The position numbers were made by a program, and so were the translations under genes. Positions 9,261 to 21,142 of a DNA stretch of 64,000 nucleotides are shown here, piece by piece. The stretch is from Bathymodiolus japonicus methanotrophic gill symbiont (GTDB taxonomy: Bacteria; Pseudomonadota; Gammaproteobacteria; Methylococcales; Methylomonadaceae). Position 1 is the stretch's first letter. The number at the start of each line of letters is the position of its first letter. Location: the NCBI RefSeq assembly GCF_019721995.1, contig NZ_BLYC01000009.1, positions 1 to 64,000 on the forward strand. The letters run 5' to 3'. The notes below the pieces were generated by a model. The model was not told the origin of the DNA. It did not search any database and saw nothing but the letters and a program-made list of their open reading frames with translations.

Positions 9261-10748
9261 ATGACACCAGAACAATTCAAGCAATATGCCGAGCAAGGCT
9301 ATAACCGCATTCCTATCGCACGAGAAGTGCTGGCAGATTTAGATACCCCTCTGAGCGCGTACCTTAAATTAGCTGATGGCGCTTATTCTTATTTATTTGA
9401 ATCGGTACATGGCGGCGAGCAATGGGGGCGCTATTCCATTATCGGTCTGCCATGCCAGTCTATTATAAAAATCTTTGGCAATGAAATTCACATCGAAGAA
9501 TCTGGCAAGCTTGTGGAGAGCTTCGAACATGATAATCCACTGCTCTGGATAGAAGAATTTAAGCAGCGCTTTAAAGTGCCTGATATTGATGCGTTACCGC
9601 GCTTTAATGGTGGTTTGGTCGGTTATTTTGGTTATGAAACCATAGGTTATATAGAGCCACGCTTAAAAGCAACTGCAAAAGATGACCCTATCGGCAGCCC
9701 CGATATTTTATTGATGGTCTCCGAAGAAATATTAGTTTTCGATAATCTATCAGGTAAATTAATGTTATTAACGCATGCGAATCCTGAGCAAGCAAACGCC
9801 TATGAAAATGCACAGGCGCGCCTTGATGAGCTGATCATTAAGTTACGTGAGTTAAAAGAAGAAATCAAAACCGAGCATACCCCTAAGCAGGTAAATGAGG
9901 CCGACTTTGTCTCAGGCTTTACTGAAGAAGGGTTTAAAGAAGCAGTATTAAAAGCGAAGGAATATATAATTGCCGGCGATATTATGCAGGTGGTGTTATC
10001 GCAACGCTTATCGATTCCTTTTAACGCCGCGCCAATGGATTTATATCGCGCCTTACGTTGCTTAAATCCATCGCCCTATATGTATTATTTGAATTTAGAG
10101 AATTTTCATATCGTTGGTTCTTCACCTGAAATTCTGGTGCGACTGGAAGATGAGATGGTAACAGTCAGACCGATAGCGGGCACGCGCCCACGTGGCAAAA
10201 CGCCTGCTGAAGATGTGGCGCTGGAAAAGGGCTTATTGGCCGATCCAAAAGAGTTAGCAGAACATTTGATGTTGATTGATTTAGGACGCAATGATGCTGG
10301 GCGTGTGGCAAAGATTGGCACAGTTGAACTCACAGATACCATGATGATAGAGCGTTATTCGCATGTTATGCATATAGTTTCTAATGTCACGGGAGAATTA
10401 CAAGCGGGTAAGGATGCATTTGATGTATTGGCAGCGGCTTTTCCTGCCGGCACAGTGAGTGGCGCGCCTAAAATACGGGCAATGGAAATCATCGATGAGT
10501 TTGAGCCTGTCAAGCGTGGCGTGTATTCAGGCGCGATAGGCTATATTTCCTGGTCTGGAAATATGGATACAGCAATTGCTATTAGAACTGCAGTGATTAA
10601 AGATAAAACCTTACATATACAAGCTGGAGCAGGCATCGTTTATGATTCAGTACCCCAGAATGAATGGGATGAAACCATGAATAAAGGACGCGCAATATTC
10701 CGTGCAGTCACTATGGCCGAAGCTGGATTAAACAGAGGCGGCTTATGA
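9261..10748 (+). CDS. trpE: Anthranilate synthase component I
   Basis: It converts chorismate to anthranilate, the first committed step of tryptophan synthesis, using ammonia from TrpG. The 495-residue length is typical. LFESV near residue 49 belongs to the tryptophan feedback-binding region. The chorismate-binding core shows [10 protein letters not shown] near 396 and [15 protein letters not shown] near 455. It overlaps trpG by 4 bp, so the subunits are translationally coupled. I see no obvious leader peptide or attenuator in the 146-bp upstream gap. Confidence 0.97.
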   Translation: MTPEQFKQYAEQGYNRIPIAREVLADLDTPLSAYLKLADGAYSYLFESVHGGEQWGRYSIIGLPCQSIIKIFGNEIHIEESGKLVESFEHDNPLLWIEEFKQRFKVPDIDALPRFNGGLVGYFGYETIGYIEPRLKATAKDDPIGSPDILLMVSEEILVFDNLSGKLMLLTHANPEQANAYENAQARLDELIIKLRELKEEIKTEHTPKQVNEADFVSGFTEEGFKEAVLKAKEYIIAGDIMQVVLSQRLSIPFNAAPMDLYRALRCLNPSPYMYYLNLENFHIVGSSPEILVRLEDEMVTVRPIAGTRPRGKTPAEDVALEKGLLADPKELAEHLMLIDLGRNDAGRVAKIGTVELTDTMMIERYSHVMHIVSNVTGELQAGKDAFDVLAAAFPAGTVSGAPKIRAMEIIDEFEPVKRGVYSGAIGYISWSGNMDTAIAIRTAVIKDKTLHIQAGAGIVYDSVPQNEWDETMNKGRAIFRAVTMAEAGLNRGGL

Positions 10749-11335
10749 GTACATGTAAAGTTGTGATGGTCGATAATTACGATTCATTTACTTATAATCT
10801 GGTGCAGTATTTAGGCGAATTAGGAGCCGATGTTGTGGTGGTGCGTAATGATGAGGTCAGTGTTGATGATATACGTGCGCTAAATCCCGATAAGATAGTT
10901 ATTTCTCCCGGGCCTTGTACGCCAAAAGAAGCGGGTATTTCAGTTGCTACTATTCTGGACTTTGCTGGCAAGCCCCCTATTCTTGGCGTATGTCTGGGGC
11001 ATCAAAGTATAGGCCATGCTTTTGGCGGAAATATTGTGCATGCAAAGAGCATTATGCACGGAAAAGTATCACCTGTTTACCATAGTAATAGCGGCGTATT
11101 TAAAGGCTTGAATAACCCGTTTACGGCAACGCGCTATCATTCTCTGGTGATCGATCAGCAAACTTTACCCGATTGCCTGGAAGTTACGGCCTGGACACAG
11201 GATGAGCAGGGAAATATGGATGAAATTATGGGTGTGCGCCATAAAGGGTTAGATATAGAAGGGGTGCAGTTTCACCCTGAATCTATTTTGACCGAGCATG
11301 GTCACGATATGCTGCGTAATTTTCTCGAGAAATAA
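10745..11335 (+). CDS. trpG: Anthranilate synthase glutamine amidotransferase component
   Basis: This 196-residue class I amidotransferase supplies ammonia to TrpE. The nucleophilic Cys is in [10 protein letters not shown] near residue 80, and the His-Glu of the triad is in FHPES near 176-180. The opening [18 protein letters not shown] is typical. It could also serve PabB, as in many proteobacteria; the overlap with trpE makes the tryptophan role primary. Confidence 0.96.
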   Translation: MSTCKVVMVDNYDSFTYNLVQYLGELGADVVVVRNDEVSVDDIRALNPDKIVISPGPCTPKEAGISVATILDFAGKPPILGVCLGHQSIGHAFGGNIVHAKSIMHGKVSPVYHSNSGVFKGLNNPFTATRYHSLVIDQQTLPDCLEVTAWTQDEQGNMDEIMGVRHKGLDIEGVQFHPESILTEHGHDMLRNFLEK

Positions 11336-11371
11336 ATGTAACTGCGCCTCCTTATCGTTTGCGTAAAAAAC

Positions 11372-11388
11372 GGTGCGTAAAACGCACC
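11372..11388. repeat. Short intergenic hairpin GGTGCG-TAAAA-CGCACC
   Basis: A 6-bp stem with a 5-base loop lies between trpG and trpD, followed by CTACC. There is no T-run, so it is not a canonical terminator. It resembles dispersed palindromes of this genome. Confidence 0.45.
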
Positions 11389-11398
11389 CTACCAAAAA

Positions 11399-12412
11399 AT
11401 GAATATACAAACAGCCCTACAGACAGTTCTGGATAAACAAGACCTTACTCGCCAGGAAATGCGCGATGTAATGCATAGCATTATGAGCGGCAAGGCGACA
11501 TCTGCGCAAATAGCAGGGTTTTTAATCGCCCTGCGCTGCAAAGGTGAAACAGTCGATGAGATTATTGCCGCTGCCGAAGTCATGCGCGCGCTTGCCACGA
11601 AAGTGGATATACAGGGTGAGCATATTATTGATACCTGTGGTACCGGTGGTGATGGTGCGAATACCTTTAATATTTCTACTACCTGCGCTTTTGTCGTTGC
11701 AGCAGCGGGTGGCACTGTTGCCAAACATGGCAACCGCTCAGTTTCCAGTCGCTCGGGCAGTGCCGATGTGCTGGAAGCGGCGGGAGTGAATTTAGATTTA
11801 TCTGCAGAACAGGTCGCGCAATGTGTGAACGAAATAGGTGTAGGCTTTTTATTTGCGCAAAAGCATCATGGCGCAATGAAGCATGTTGCCGCGCCACGTA
11901 AAGAAATGGGCTTGCGGACCTTGTTTAATTTACTTGGCCCTCTGGCAAATCCTGCTGGCGCTGCGAATCAGCTGATTGGCGTTTTTGACCAGCACTGGGT
12001 AGAGCCACTTGCAAAGGCGCTGCAAGCTCTAGGCAGTGAGCATGTTCTGGTGGTTAATGCAGACGATGGTCTGGATGAAATCAGCATTGCCAGCAGCACC
12101 TCGGTTGCCGAATTAAAAGACGGCATAATTAATCGATATTGCATAAACCCTGAACAGTTTGGCCTGCAACGTGCGGATTTATCTACGCTGGCAGTGATTA
12201 ATGTGCAAGATAGCTTAACCAAGCTGCAAGCTGTACTGGATAATCAACCGGGTCCGGCAAGAGATATTGTGGTATTAAATGCAGGAGCAGCAATTTATAC
12301 CGCAAACCTGGTAGCTTCACTTGCAGAGGGAATAGCTAAAGCAGATGATGTTATTGCATCAGGTGCAGCAAAAGACAAGCTAAATGCATTAATTGATTTT
12401 AAACCTGCTTAA
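11399..12412 (+). CDS. trpD: Anthranilate phosphoribosyltransferase
   Basis: It transfers phosphoribose from PRPP to anthranilate, the second step of tryptophan synthesis. The 337 residues match the family. [15 protein letters not shown] (near residues 80-94) is the PRPP-binding loop and [18 protein letters not shown] (near 107-124) the substrate-binding segment. It lies 63 bp after trpG in the trp operon. Confidence 0.97.
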   Translation: MNIQTALQTVLDKQDLTRQEMRDVMHSIMSGKATSAQIAGFLIALRCKGETVDEIIAAAEVMRALATKVDIQGEHIIDTCGTGGDGANTFNISTTCAFVVAAAGGTVAKHGNRSVSSRSGSADVLEAAGVNLDLSAEQVAQCVNEIGVGFLFAQKHHGAMKHVAAPRKEMGLRTLFNLLGPLANPAGAANQLIGVFDQHWVEPLAKALQALGSEHVLVVNADDGLDEISIASSTSVAELKDGIINRYCINPEQFGLQRADLSTLAVINVQDSLTKLQAVLDNQPGPARDIVVLNAGAAIYTANLVASLAEGIAKADDVIASGAAKDKLNALIDFKPA

Positions 12413-12433
12413 TCGCGATATTTCTAATATTAC

Positions 12434-12504
12434 CTGTAGGGCGTGGCTTCAGCCCGCCTTAAACATGACTTGAGATACAAGCGGGCTAAAGCTACGCCCT
12501 ACAG
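12434..12504. repeat. Long intergenic inverted repeat between trpD and trpC
   Basis: CTGTAGGGCGT on the left and ACGCCCTACAG on the right form the outer stem. The arms continue with GCTTCAGCCCGC and GCGGGCTAAAGC around a short spacer, about 22 paired positions with mismatches. It resembles dispersed REP-type palindromes and may stabilise or cut the trp transcript. No T-run follows. Confidence 0.65.
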
Positions 12505-12523
12505 TACAACCATAAAATACACT

Positions 12524-13324
12524 ATGACAGATACCCCTGATATTTTAAAAAAAATACTGGCCACTAAAGCAGAAGAAGTCGCAAAGCGTAAGTTACGTAT
12601 GAGCATTGCTGATTTAGCTGGAATAATCAGCGATACCGAAACGCCACGCGGTTTTGCCCGGGCATTACAAGAAAAAGCTGCCACTAAAAAACCAGCTATA
12701 ATTGCAGAAGTGAAGAAAGCATCGCCGAGCAAAGGGGTGATTAGGGAAAATTTCAAGCCAGTAGAAATTGCACAGGACTATGCGATGACCGGCGCGACCT
12801 GTCTTTCTGTACTGACTGACAAAGAATATTTTCAAGGCGGTGAAGTTAATTTGCAGCTCGCTAGACAGGCCTGCCCTATCCCTGTTTTACGTAAGGACTT
12901 TATGATTGACCCATACCAGATACATGAGTCACGCGCTTTAGGTGCGGATTGTATCTTATTGATTGTTTCTGCATTAGCGGATACGCAAATGCATGAGCTA
13001 GCCGATACTACCAAGGAGCTGGGTATGGATATACTGGTTGAGGTGCATGATCAGGCGGAAATGGAGCGAGCCTTAAAACTGGATACGCCATTAATGGGTA
13101 TTAACAACCGCAATTTACGCAGCTTTGAAACCTCGCTACAAACCACGCTAGACCTGCAGAAGATGGTGCCAGATGATCGCCTGGTGATTACTGAAAGTGG
13201 TATACACACGTCTGAAGATGTGCGCTTAATGATGGATAATGGTATTTACACATTTCTAGTAGGCGAAGCTTTTATGCGGGCAGCACAGCCCGGTGCTAAA
13301 ATGCGTGAGTTGTTTGCCTTGTAA
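12524..13324 (+). CDS. trpC: Indole-3-glycerol phosphate synthase
   Basis: It closes the indole ring from carboxyphenylaminodeoxyribulose phosphate, the fourth step of tryptophan synthesis. From ATG 12524 it is 266 residues, the family size. An in-frame upstream start at 12443 would add residues encoded by the intergenic inverted repeat, so I reject it. Motifs are [13 protein letters not shown] near residue 62, [13 protein letters not shown] near 124 and [10 protein letters not shown] near 192. No fused PRAI (TrpF) domain is present. Confidence 0.95.
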   Translation: MTDTPDILKKILATKAEEVAKRKLRMSIADLAGIISDTETPRGFARALQEKAATKKPAIIAEVKKASPSKGVIRENFKPVEIAQDYAMTGATCLSVLTDKEYFQGGEVNLQLARQACPIPVLRKDFMIDPYQIHESRALGADCILLIVSALADTQMHELADTTKELGMDILVEVHDQAEMERALKLDTPLMGINNRNLRSFETSLQTTLDLQKMVPDDRLVITESGIHTSEDVRLMMDNGIYTFLVGEAFMRAAQPGAKMRELFAL

Positions 13325-13399
13325 CAAGAGGTAAGTGCTTAAAAAAGAGTCAAGGGGGCAGAGTTAAATACCGCTACCAGTCACACTAATTTTTCTAAA

Positions 13400-13860
13400 T
13401 CAACCACATGCATACTCACTTCTTCGTTTGGTCATGCATGAATAGCTCTTCGGTCTTCGCTTAACAACTCTTGGTTGATTTGGTCTAGTTCGTTGCCCAA
13501 TTTCCGTTTGAGCCATAGCTATTATGAGAGGGTGTACTATTTTCCCTAAAGCCGCTCCCGTTAGCGTAATACACAAGCTTGCAGTATTACGCATCAGCAG
13601 AACAACCGCCATAAAGCTGAGGTGGCGTGGCTCCTTGTCATTGAGACAGACAGCCCTGGCAATATTTGCACGTATATGATTATAGGCCAAGAGATGCACT
13701 GCATTCTCCTGCTTAATCATTTCTGCTGTTTTGCAGCGTAACATCTCCATCCCCATCTGTGTTTTTATGGTTCTAAAATCCCCTCGATTTGCCAGCGCTG
13801 CTGATATAGTCCAGCTAGGGATTGTTTGGGGTAAATGTTGGCATCCATTAGCGTTGTGAC
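13400..13860 (-). pseudogene. IS4-type transposase remnant (C-terminal part)
   Basis: Reading the minus strand gives YPKQSLAGLYQQRWQIEG followed, after a frame change, by GMEMLRCKTAEMIKQENAVHLLAYN. This is the C-terminal portion of an IS4-family transposase (the YREK region and the following helices). No N-terminal half is present, so it is a decayed fragment. It is not ISa, ISb or ISf. It fills the gap between trpC and the IS3 element. Confidence 0.7.
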
Positions 13861-13991
13861 ATAAACGGTCCCTTTGACAGAGAACGCCCTAATGAACTGT
13901 TCATTAGGGCGTTCTGCCCATGCTGCTTTGAAATGGTTTAATAAAACAGGACACTTCTAAAGACAGATTTATAATATCATTAGAGGTGAAT

Positions 13992-14294
13992 ATGAGTAAG
14001 CAAAATAAACCAAAAAGACCTGTATATAATCTTGAATTCAAACAAGATGCAGCCAAATTAGTTATTAAGAAAGGATATACCCAGCAACAAGCCGCAGACA
14101 GCTTAGGCGTCTCCTTAAGTGCGATTAGGCGCTGGGTTAGAGCAGAACAAGGCCCAACAGTTGAAACAAAATCAACGCCTGGCTTATGTGGTCAGACCGA
14201 ATTAGTCAGGTTACGTAAGGAAGTTGAGCAATTGCGTATGGAGCGCAAAATATTAAAAAAGGCAGCGGTCTTCTTTGCGAAAGAAGTCGAGTAA
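13992..14294 (+). CDS. IS3-family OrfA (helix-turn-helix subunit)
   Basis: About 100 residues with the IS3 OrfA pattern: YNLEFKQDAAKLVIKKGYTQQQAADSLGVSLSAIRRW is the helix-turn-helix (residues 12-48), and the C-terminal leucine-zipper stretch EVEQLRMERKILKKAAVFF follows. It normally joins OrfB by programmed -1 frameshifting near its end. An upstream in-frame GTG at 13986 is an alternative start. OrfA is intact, but OrfB is destroyed. Confidence 0.85.
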   Translation: MSKQNKPKRPVYNLEFKQDAAKLVIKKGYTQQQAADSLGVSLSAIRRWVRAEQGPTVETKSTPGLCGQTELVRLRKEVEQLRMERKILKKAAVFFAKEVE

Positions 14295-14352
14295 AGTATG
14301 TTTTTATTCGAGAGCAACAGAAGACCTGCCCTGTTACGGCGTTATGTCGAGC

Positions 14353-14612
14353 CAGGCGCGCCATGCTACCTCACGAAATTCCGGGACTCCTGTCGCCGTA
14401 ATTCGTTCACCTACGCAGCGAATAGGAGATGCTCCAGCCGCCCTGCGTCCGCCACAGACTGAGCACAAAGCAGCTCAGTCATGGCTACCACAAATGGCTC
14501 TACGGCTATTCGGGATAAAATTTTAGCCTCCCTCGCGCGCTATCGCGCACTTCGGATTGGCAAATTTCCCTGCGCCTTCTGGAGACTATCAGCCCGTCCG
14601 GGGCTGACAGCG
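14353..14612 (+). repeat. Structured repeat, variant A (copy 3, 260 bp)
   Basis: It is inserted in IS3 orfB between TGTCGAGC and TATGAGAG; joining the flanks restores the reading CRAMRVSSRAFY. There is no target duplication. I use it as the reference A copy: 7-bp stems ACTGAGC/GCTCAGT and TCAGCCC/GGGCTGA are perfect here. Confidence 0.92.
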
Positions 14613-14693
14613 TATGAGAGTGAGTAGCCGTGCTTTTTATACGTGGAATCGACAACCCCTGAAATGACAGATAAAGCCAGGAAAAGAGAGGCG

Positions 14694-14954
14694 CAGGCGC
14701 GCCATGCTACCTCACGAAATTCCGGGACTCCTGTCGCCGTAATTCGTTCACCTACGCAGCGAACAGGAGATGCTTCAGCCGCCCTGCGTCCGCCACAGAC
14801 TGAGCACAAAGCAGCTCAGTCTGTGGCTACCACAAATGGCTCTACGGCTATTCGGGATAAAATTTTAGCCTCCCTCGCGCGCTATCGCGCACTTCGGATT
14901 GGCAAATTTCCCTGCGTCTTCTGGAGACTATCAGCCCGTCCGGGGCTGACAGAG
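14694..14954 (+). repeat. Structured repeat, variant A (copy 4, 261 bp)
   Basis: It follows copy 3 by 81 bp of orfB. It differs by TCTGTGG for TCATGG in the centre and ends CTGACAGAG rather than CTGACAGCG, so its last two bases are mutated or the boundary is 2 bp earlier. Confidence 0.85.
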
Positions 14955-15182
14955 TTTGATATTAAAGTACGCGATATTTTTTTAAGGGAACAGAAAAATC
15001 TATGGGTCACGTCGCATCTCTAAAGAATTGAAAAAATCAGGTATTAATGCGGGACGCTATAAAGTCAGACAAGCAATGGCACGGCTAGGCCTGGAAGTAC
15101 GCTACCCTAAGTAGTTAAAGTGACAACTGACAGTGATCATAACCATTCCATTTCACCGAATACGCTGAGTCGTGAATTTGAG

Positions 15183-15442
15183 CAGGCGCGCCATGCTACC
15201 TCACGAAATTCCGGGACTCCTGTCGCCGTAATTCGTTCACCTACGCAGCGAATAGGAGATGCTCCAGCCGCCCTGCGTCCGCCACAGACTGAGCACAAAG
15301 CAGCTCAGTCATGGCTACCACAAATGGCTCTACGGCTATTCGGGATAAAATTTTAGCATCCCTCGCGCGCTATCGCGCACTTCGGATTGGCAAATTTCCC
15401 TGCGCCTTCTGGAGGCTATCATCCCGTCCGGGGCTGACAGCG
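15183..15442 (+). repeat. Structured repeat, variant A (copy 5, 260 bp)
   Basis: It begins after GAATTTGAG of orfB. It is followed by seven G/T-rich bases and then by another A copy, an arrangement that replaces part of orfB. The 3' hairpin reads TCATCCC rather than TCAGCCC, a change shared with the next copy. Confidence 0.9.
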
Positions 15443-15449
15443 GGGGGGG

Positions 15450-15709
15450 TAGGCGCGCCATGCTACCTCACGAAATTCCGGGACTCCTGTCGCCGTAATT
15501 CGTTCACCTACGCAGCGAATAGGAGATGCTCCAGCCGCCCTGCGTCCGCCACAGACTGAGCACAAAGCAGCTCAGTCATGGCTGCCTCAAATGGCTCTAC
15601 GGCTATTCGGGATAAAATTTTAGCCTCCCTCGCGCGCTATCGCGCACTTCGGATTGGCAAATTTCCCTGCGCCTTCTGGAGACTATCATCCCGTCCGGGG
15701 CTGACAGCG
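15450..15709 (+). repeat. Structured repeat, variant A (copy 6, 260 bp)
   Basis: It starts only 8 bp after copy 5, with T in place of the first C, and ends CTGACAGCG before GGGGAAGAAAACC. The shared TCATCCC variant suggests that copies 5 and 6 descend from one another. The orfB segment between their flanks is missing. Confidence 0.9.
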
Positions 15710-16062
15710 GGGGAAGAAAACCCGCGCCCGGTGTATTGCACCACTCGGATAGAGGCCACCAATATGCAAGCAATGAGTATCGTCAACACCTGAATATCAT
15801 GCAAATGCAGCAGAGTATGAGTCGAAAAGGTAACTGTTGGGACAATGCGCCAACAGAACGCTTTTTCCGCAGCCTTAAGCATGAGGAGTTAAATGACCAA
15901 AACTTTAGAACCAAAGAAGCAGCAATCAATAGCATTATTGATGTGTAGCTTTTTATAACGGTAAACGTGCTCACTCAAAATTAGGTTATCAATCACCATT
16001 ACAATTTGAGAGTGGATTTTATAGGAAAGTGTCTTAAACAGTGTCCGGTTTTTGTTGACCAT

Positions 16063-16171
16063 TACACTTTCCCTGTCTCTCTGGGTGTTTAAATTGATGG
16101 TGATCACCTTTCACATGGTAAAGTACCCAGCCATCATTCTTTAACTTTTTAATAATCTCTCGACTGTTCAT
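16063..16171 (-). pseudogene. hicA: hicA toxin fragment, truncated by IS3
   Basis: The minus strand reads MNSREIIKKLKNDGWVLYH then VKGDHHQFKHPERQGK, the start of a HicA mRNA interferase with its catalytic His in the GDHHQF segment. After about 36 residues the frame enters the IS3 right end and stops. The C-terminus and hicB are not found on either side. A symmetric operator lies just upstream. Confidence 0.75.
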
Positions 16172-16172
16172 T

Positions 16173-16189
16173 GTGTGTATTCTACACAC
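16173..16189. promoter_or_regulatory. Operator candidate of the broken hicA locus
   Basis: GTGTGTA-TTC-TACACAC is a perfect 7-bp inverted repeat with a 3-base spacer, one base upstream of the hicA ATG. HicB-type antitoxins usually bind such sites. It now stands without a functional operon. Confidence 0.5.
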
Positions 16190-16252
16190 TATAAAAATTA
16201 TAAACTAATTAACTGGATTCAGGAATATATTTAACGTCTTCCCAAAAACAAA

Positions 16253-16286
16253 AAAAGCCCAATAACGTTTCCATTATCGGGCTTTT
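16253..16286. terminator. Terminator of the atp operon
   Basis: AAAAGCCC-AATAA pairs with TTAT-CGGGCTTTT around an 8-base loop, with A- and T-runs on both sides, 23 bp beyond the atpC stop. It is suited to stop the minus-strand atp transcript and possibly also plus-strand transcription. Confidence 0.9.
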
Positions 16287-16308
16287 GTGTTTAAAACGTA
16301 CGAATTAC

Positions 16309-16731
16309 TTACGAAGCACGTTTCCTAAGTCTATCCAGTGCTCTTAATTGCAACATCGCTTCGTCTAGTTGCGCCTGAGCGGTTGCATAATCAATCTTAC
16401 CAGACTTATCTTCTAGTACTTCTTCTGCCTTAGCTTTTGCTTCTAATGCAGCGGCTTCATCAATATCTTTTGCTCTGATTGCAGCATCAGCGAGTACCGT
16501 CACTAAATGTGGCTGTACTTCTAATAACCCACCGGAAACAAAAAACTCATGGGTTTCTTTATCGCTTACTTTGACGCGAACTTCCCCTGGGTTTAGTTTA
16601 GATATTAATGGCGCATGACGAGGTGAAATACCTACTTCTCCCAGTTCAGCTGGTGCAAAAACCATTTCTGCAAGCCCAGAGAAAATTTCTTTCTCTGGGC
16701 TTACTATATCAACATGTACTTGCATAACCAT
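16309..16731 (-). CDS. atpC: ATP synthase F1 subunit epsilon
   Basis: This 140-residue central-stalk subunit couples rotation to catalysis and inhibits ATP hydrolysis. The beta-sandwich opening MQVHVDIVSPEKEIFSG and EVGISPRHAPLISKLNPGEV are typical, followed by the C-terminal helical pair. A second in-frame ATG two codons downstream (MQVH) is an equally good start. It is last in the operon, just before the terminator. Confidence 0.96.
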   Translation of the reverse strand: MVMQVHVDIVSPEKEIFSGLAEMVFAPAELGEVGISPRHAPLISKLNPGEVRVKVSDKETHEFFVSGGLLEVQPHLVTVLADAAIRAKDIDEAAALEAKAKAEEVLEDKSGKIDYATAQAQLDEAMLQLRALDRLRKRAS

Positions 16732-16754
16732 AATGTTTCCTATTAATCAACAGA

Positions 16755-18143
<1,389 letters not shown>

Positions 18144-18169
18144 TTAAATACTAAATTGCTCTGCAAGCA

Positions 18170-19036
18170 TTAAACTGCCGCAGCACCAGCAACAATTTCT
18201 GAAATTTCCTGAGTAATCGCCGCCTGTCTTGCTTTATTATAAACAAGTTGCAATTCATCAATAAGGTTCCCCGCGTTATCTGAAGCACTTTTCATTGCAA
18301 CCATTCTGGCTGCCTGTTCACAGGCGTTATTCTCAACCAAGCCTTGATAAACAATGGATTCTATATAACGTGTTAAAAGATTTTCTAAAACTTCTTTGGC
18401 ATCTGGCTCATATAAATAATCCCAGTGACCTTTTAGTGTGTCATCTTCTAAGTCAGTTGCTACAACAGGAAGTAATTGGCTAACGGTAGGCTCTTGTGTC
18501 ATGGTGTTAACGAACTCATTGTACATAACATATAGTTCATCAATGGTGCCCACATGATAGGCATCCAGCATCACTTTAATGACACCGATAACGTCATCTA
18601 AATGTGGCGTGTCACCTAATTTAGCAGCCTGTCCAACCATATTTGTATCTAAGCGGCTAAAAAAACTTGCGCTTTTGCCACCTATCGTACAAATATCGAC
18701 TTCGATATTATCACCATCCCACTGGGTTAACTGCCTTAGGGTTTTTCTGAATAAATTTGAATTCAGACCACCACATAAGCCCCGGTCAGAACTAACAATA
18801 ATAACACCAATCCGCTTTACTTCACGCTCAACCAGAAAAGGGTGTTTGTACTCAGGATTAGCATGTGCCAGATGTTTAATAATCTGACTAATCTTTTTTG
18901 AGTAGGGGCGTGTTGCCTCCATCCTTTCCCTTGTCTTACGCATTTTACTTGCAGCAACCATTTCCATTGCTCGCGTGATCTTCTGAGTATTTTTAATACT
19001 CGAGATCTGGGTACGTATTTCTTTACCAACAGCCAT
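18170..19036 (-). CDS. atpG: ATP synthase F1 subunit gamma
   Basis: This 288-residue rotary shaft has the N-terminal coiled-coil [20 protein letters not shown], the central [11 protein letters not shown] segment near residue 80 and the C-terminal helix ending [20 protein letters not shown]. It is full length and in the conserved order A-G-D-C. Confidence 0.97.
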   Translation of the reverse strand: MAVGKEIRTQISSIKNTQKITRAMEMVAASKMRKTRERMEATRPYSKKISQIIKHLAHANPEYKHPFLVEREVKRIGVIIVSSDRGLCGGLNSNLFRKTLRQLTQWDGDNIEVDICTIGGKSASFFSRLDTNMVGQAAKLGDTPHLDDVIGVIKVMLDAYHVGTIDELYVMYNEFVNTMTQEPTVSQLLPVVATDLEDDTLKGHWDYLYEPDAKEVLENLLTRYIESIVYQGLVENNACEQAARMVAMKSASDNAGNLIDELQLVYNKARQAAITQEISEIVAGAAAV

Positions 19037-19048
19037 TTGCGACCCTTT

Positions 19049-20590
19049 TTACCAGCTACTTGTTTTAATGAAACTTTCTATCGCAGTACGAATACCCTGC
19101 TTGATTTCATCACTAAAATCGCCTTTCTCATTAATTTTCGCCATTAGCGCAGATTGCTCTGAGCCCATGTATGACTGCAATGCATCTTCAAAATAACGGA
19201 CTTTATTGACTTCTAAGTCATCCAGAAATCCTTCGTTTGCGGCATATAATGAAACAGCCATTTGCGCAACAGACATCGGTGAATACTGATCCTGCTTCAT
19301 TAGCTCGGTAACGCGCTGTCCACGTTCAATTTGCTTACGTGTCGCTTCATCCAGGTCCGAGGCGAATTGAGCAAACGCTGCTAATTCACGGTATTGAGCT
19401 AAATCAAGACGAATACCACCACCTAATTTCTTGATGATTTTAGTTTGCGCTGCACCACCCACTCGAGAGACAGATAAACCCGCATTAACCGCTGGACGTA
19501 TACCTGAGTTGAATAAATCAGACTCAAGGAAAATCTGTCCATCAGTAATTGAAATAACGTTGGTAGGGACGAATGCAGATACATCACCACCCTGCGTTTC
19601 AATAATAGGTAAGGCTGTTAATGAGCCCGTTTTACCTTTAACTTTACCGCCGGTTAGCTTTTCTACTTCATCCACATTAATACGTGATGCTCTTTCTAAT
19701 AAACGCGAGTGGATATAGAAAACGTCTCCAGGATAGGCTTCACGGCCTGGTGGACGACGTAATAATAATGACATTTGACGATAAGCCCAGGCTTGTTTAG
19801 TCAAATCATCATAAATAATTAGCGCATCTTCGCCTTTATCTCTAAAGAACTCACCCATTGAACACCCTGTATAAGGCGCAATGAATTGTAAAGCAGCTGA
19901 TTCAGAAGCCGTTGCAGAAACGATGATGGTATGATCCATCGCGCCATGCTCTTCTAATTTACGTACCAAATTGGCAACTGAAGATCGCTTTTGACCAATG
20001 GCTACATAGATACATTTAATACCTGTGCCTTTTTGATTGATAATCGCATCAATCGCAATCGCTGTTTTACCAGTCTGGCGGTCACCAATAATTAATTCGC
20101 GCTGTCCACGACCTACCGGAATCATCGAATCAATAGATTTCAAACCTAGTTGTACTGGTTGATCAACTGATTGTCTGGCAATAACGCCCGGAGCAATTTT
20201 TTCTACCGGTGATGATAGCTCCGTATCAATTTCACCTTTACCATCAATAGGATTACCTAGTGCATCTACGACACGCCCTAGTAATGCTTCACCGACGGGT
20301 ACTTCTAAAATTTTACCGGTACATTTAACAATATCGCCTTCAGTGATATGCTGGTAAGCACCTAGCATTACCACACCCACAGAATCTCTTTCTAGGTTCA
20401 GAGCCATACCATAAGAGTCACCAGGGAATTCAAGCATTTCGCCCTGCATCACTTCAGACAAACCATGCACTCTTAAAATACCGTCAGTCACACTGACTAC
20501 GGTACCTTCCGTATGCGCTTCGACGTTAACGTCGAAATTTTCGATCCGTTTCTTAATCAGATCACTTATTTCAGATGGATTTAATTGCAT
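19049..20590 (-). CDS. atpA: ATP synthase F1 subunit alpha
   Basis: This 513-residue non-catalytic nucleotide-binding subunit has the P-loop GDRQTGKT near residues 169-176 and ends [19 protein letters not shown]. The length equals that of the E. coli protein. Spacing to atpH is 21 bp and to atpG 12 bp, consistent with one operon. Confidence 0.98.
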   Translation of the reverse strand: MQLNPSEISDLIKKRIENFDVNVEAHTEGTVVSVTDGILRVHGLSEVMQGEMLEFPGDSYGMALNLERDSVGVVMLGAYQHITEGDIVKCTGKILEVPVGEALLGRVVDALGNPIDGKGEIDTELSSPVEKIAPGVIARQSVDQPVQLGLKSIDSMIPVGRGQRELIIGDRQTGKTAIAIDAIINQKGTGIKCIYVAIGQKRSSVANLVRKLEEHGAMDHTIIVSATASESAALQFIAPYTGCSMGEFFRDKGEDALIIYDDLTKQAWAYRQMSLLLRRPPGREAYPGDVFYIHSRLLERASRINVDEVEKLTGGKVKGKTGSLTALPIIETQGGDVSAFVPTNVISITDGQIFLESDLFNSGIRPAVNAGLSVSRVGGAAQTKIIKKLGGGIRLDLAQYRELAAFAQFASDLDEATRKQIERGQRVTELMKQDQYSPMSVAQMAVSLYAANEGFLDDLEVNKVRYFEDALQSYMGSEQSALMAKINEKGDFSDEIKQGIRTAIESFIKTSSW

Positions 20591-20611
20591 ATTTTTTCTC
20601 AGTCTAAGCTG

Positions 20612-21142
20612 TTAGATCCTTTTAGCTAGTTGTTGAAGTTGACCACTGATTGAGCCGTCAATCACACGGTCACTTGCTTTTACTAAAAAGCCACCCATTA
20701 AAGTTTTATCAATACTTGCTGTGATATTTACTTTTTTATTGAATTTCTTTTGTAGTGATGTCGCAAAACTTTTCTCTTCTACTTTGGTTAAAGCATAAGC
20801 CGTTATCACATCAACATCGACATAACCTTCATCTTCAGCCTTATATTTCTCGAATAATTCCGCAATATGTGACACTAAATTTAACCTGCCATTTTCGATT
20901 AATAGATTAAGTAAGTTTTTAGCTTCTTCAGTGGTTTGATCCTGACAAATATCCAGCAATAGTGCCTTTAATTTATCTTCGTCAACTCGTGGGTTATTCA
21001 CAATTGCAGCCAAGCTCTCGTCCTGCATAATTGCCGTTAGAAAAGCTAAAGTATCAGACCATTCCTCAGAATTGCCTGTTTCCTTTGCTCTTTTAAATAC
21101 GGCTTCTGCATAGGGTCTTGCCAAAGTTGCTAGTTCACTCAT
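20612..21142 (-). CDS. atpH: ATP synthase F1 subunit delta
   Basis: This 176-residue peripheral-stalk subunit anchors F1 to the b dimer. The opening LATLARPYAEAVFKRAKE and the C-terminal VNITASIDKTLMGGFLVKASDRVIDGSI are diagnostic. Its ATG overlaps the atpF stop by one base (TAATG), which implies coupling. Confidence 0.96.
   Translation of the reverse strand: MSELATLARPYAEAVFKRAKETGNSEEWSDTLAFLTAIMQDESLAAIVNNPRVDEDKLKALLLDICQDQTTEEAKNLLNLLIENGRLNLVSHIAELFEKYKAEDEGYVDVDVITAYALTKVEEKSFATSLQKKFNKKVNITASIDKTLMGGFLVKASDRVIDGSISGQLQQLAKRI

Larger units (their letters stand above)
14268..16037 (+). pseudogene. IS3-family OrfB transposase, shredded
   Basis: Recognisable pieces, in order, are KYVFIREQQKTCPVTALCRA; MRVSSRAFYTW after the first repeat; KVRDIFLREQKN; SKELKKSGINAGRYKVRQAMARLGL; and, after the paired repeats, GVLHHSDRGHQYASNEYR, SMSRKGNCWDNAPTERFFRSLK and FYNGKRAHSKLGYQSPLQFE. 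The first catalytic Asp region is deleted and frameshifts occur near 14670 and 15947. It cannot encode an active integrase-type transposase. Confidence 0.85.
13935..16060 (+). mobile_element. IS3-family element broken by four A repeats
   Basis: Imperfect ends GGTTTAATAAAACAGGACAC on the left and GTGTCCGGTTTTTGTTGACC on the right flank an orfA-orfB pair. Four variant A repeats lie inside orfB, and the segment between the last two has lost about 250 bp of orfB. The right end has cut a hicA gene. Confidence 0.8.

Noticed and set aside
14353-15709. Closely spaced repeats in IS3 as a possible CRISPR array
   Set aside because: The units are 260 bp, the intervals are unequal and consist of IS3 orfB sequence, and similar units occur singly elsewhere. 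No cas genes are present.
14275-15793. Multiple hypothetical proteins containing ARHATSRNSGTP, APCYLTKFRDSC or MATTNGSTAIRDK
   Set aside because: These are frames inside variant A or B repeats that are open because of their base composition. They recur at every copy regardless of context, and I see no independent start signals or domains.
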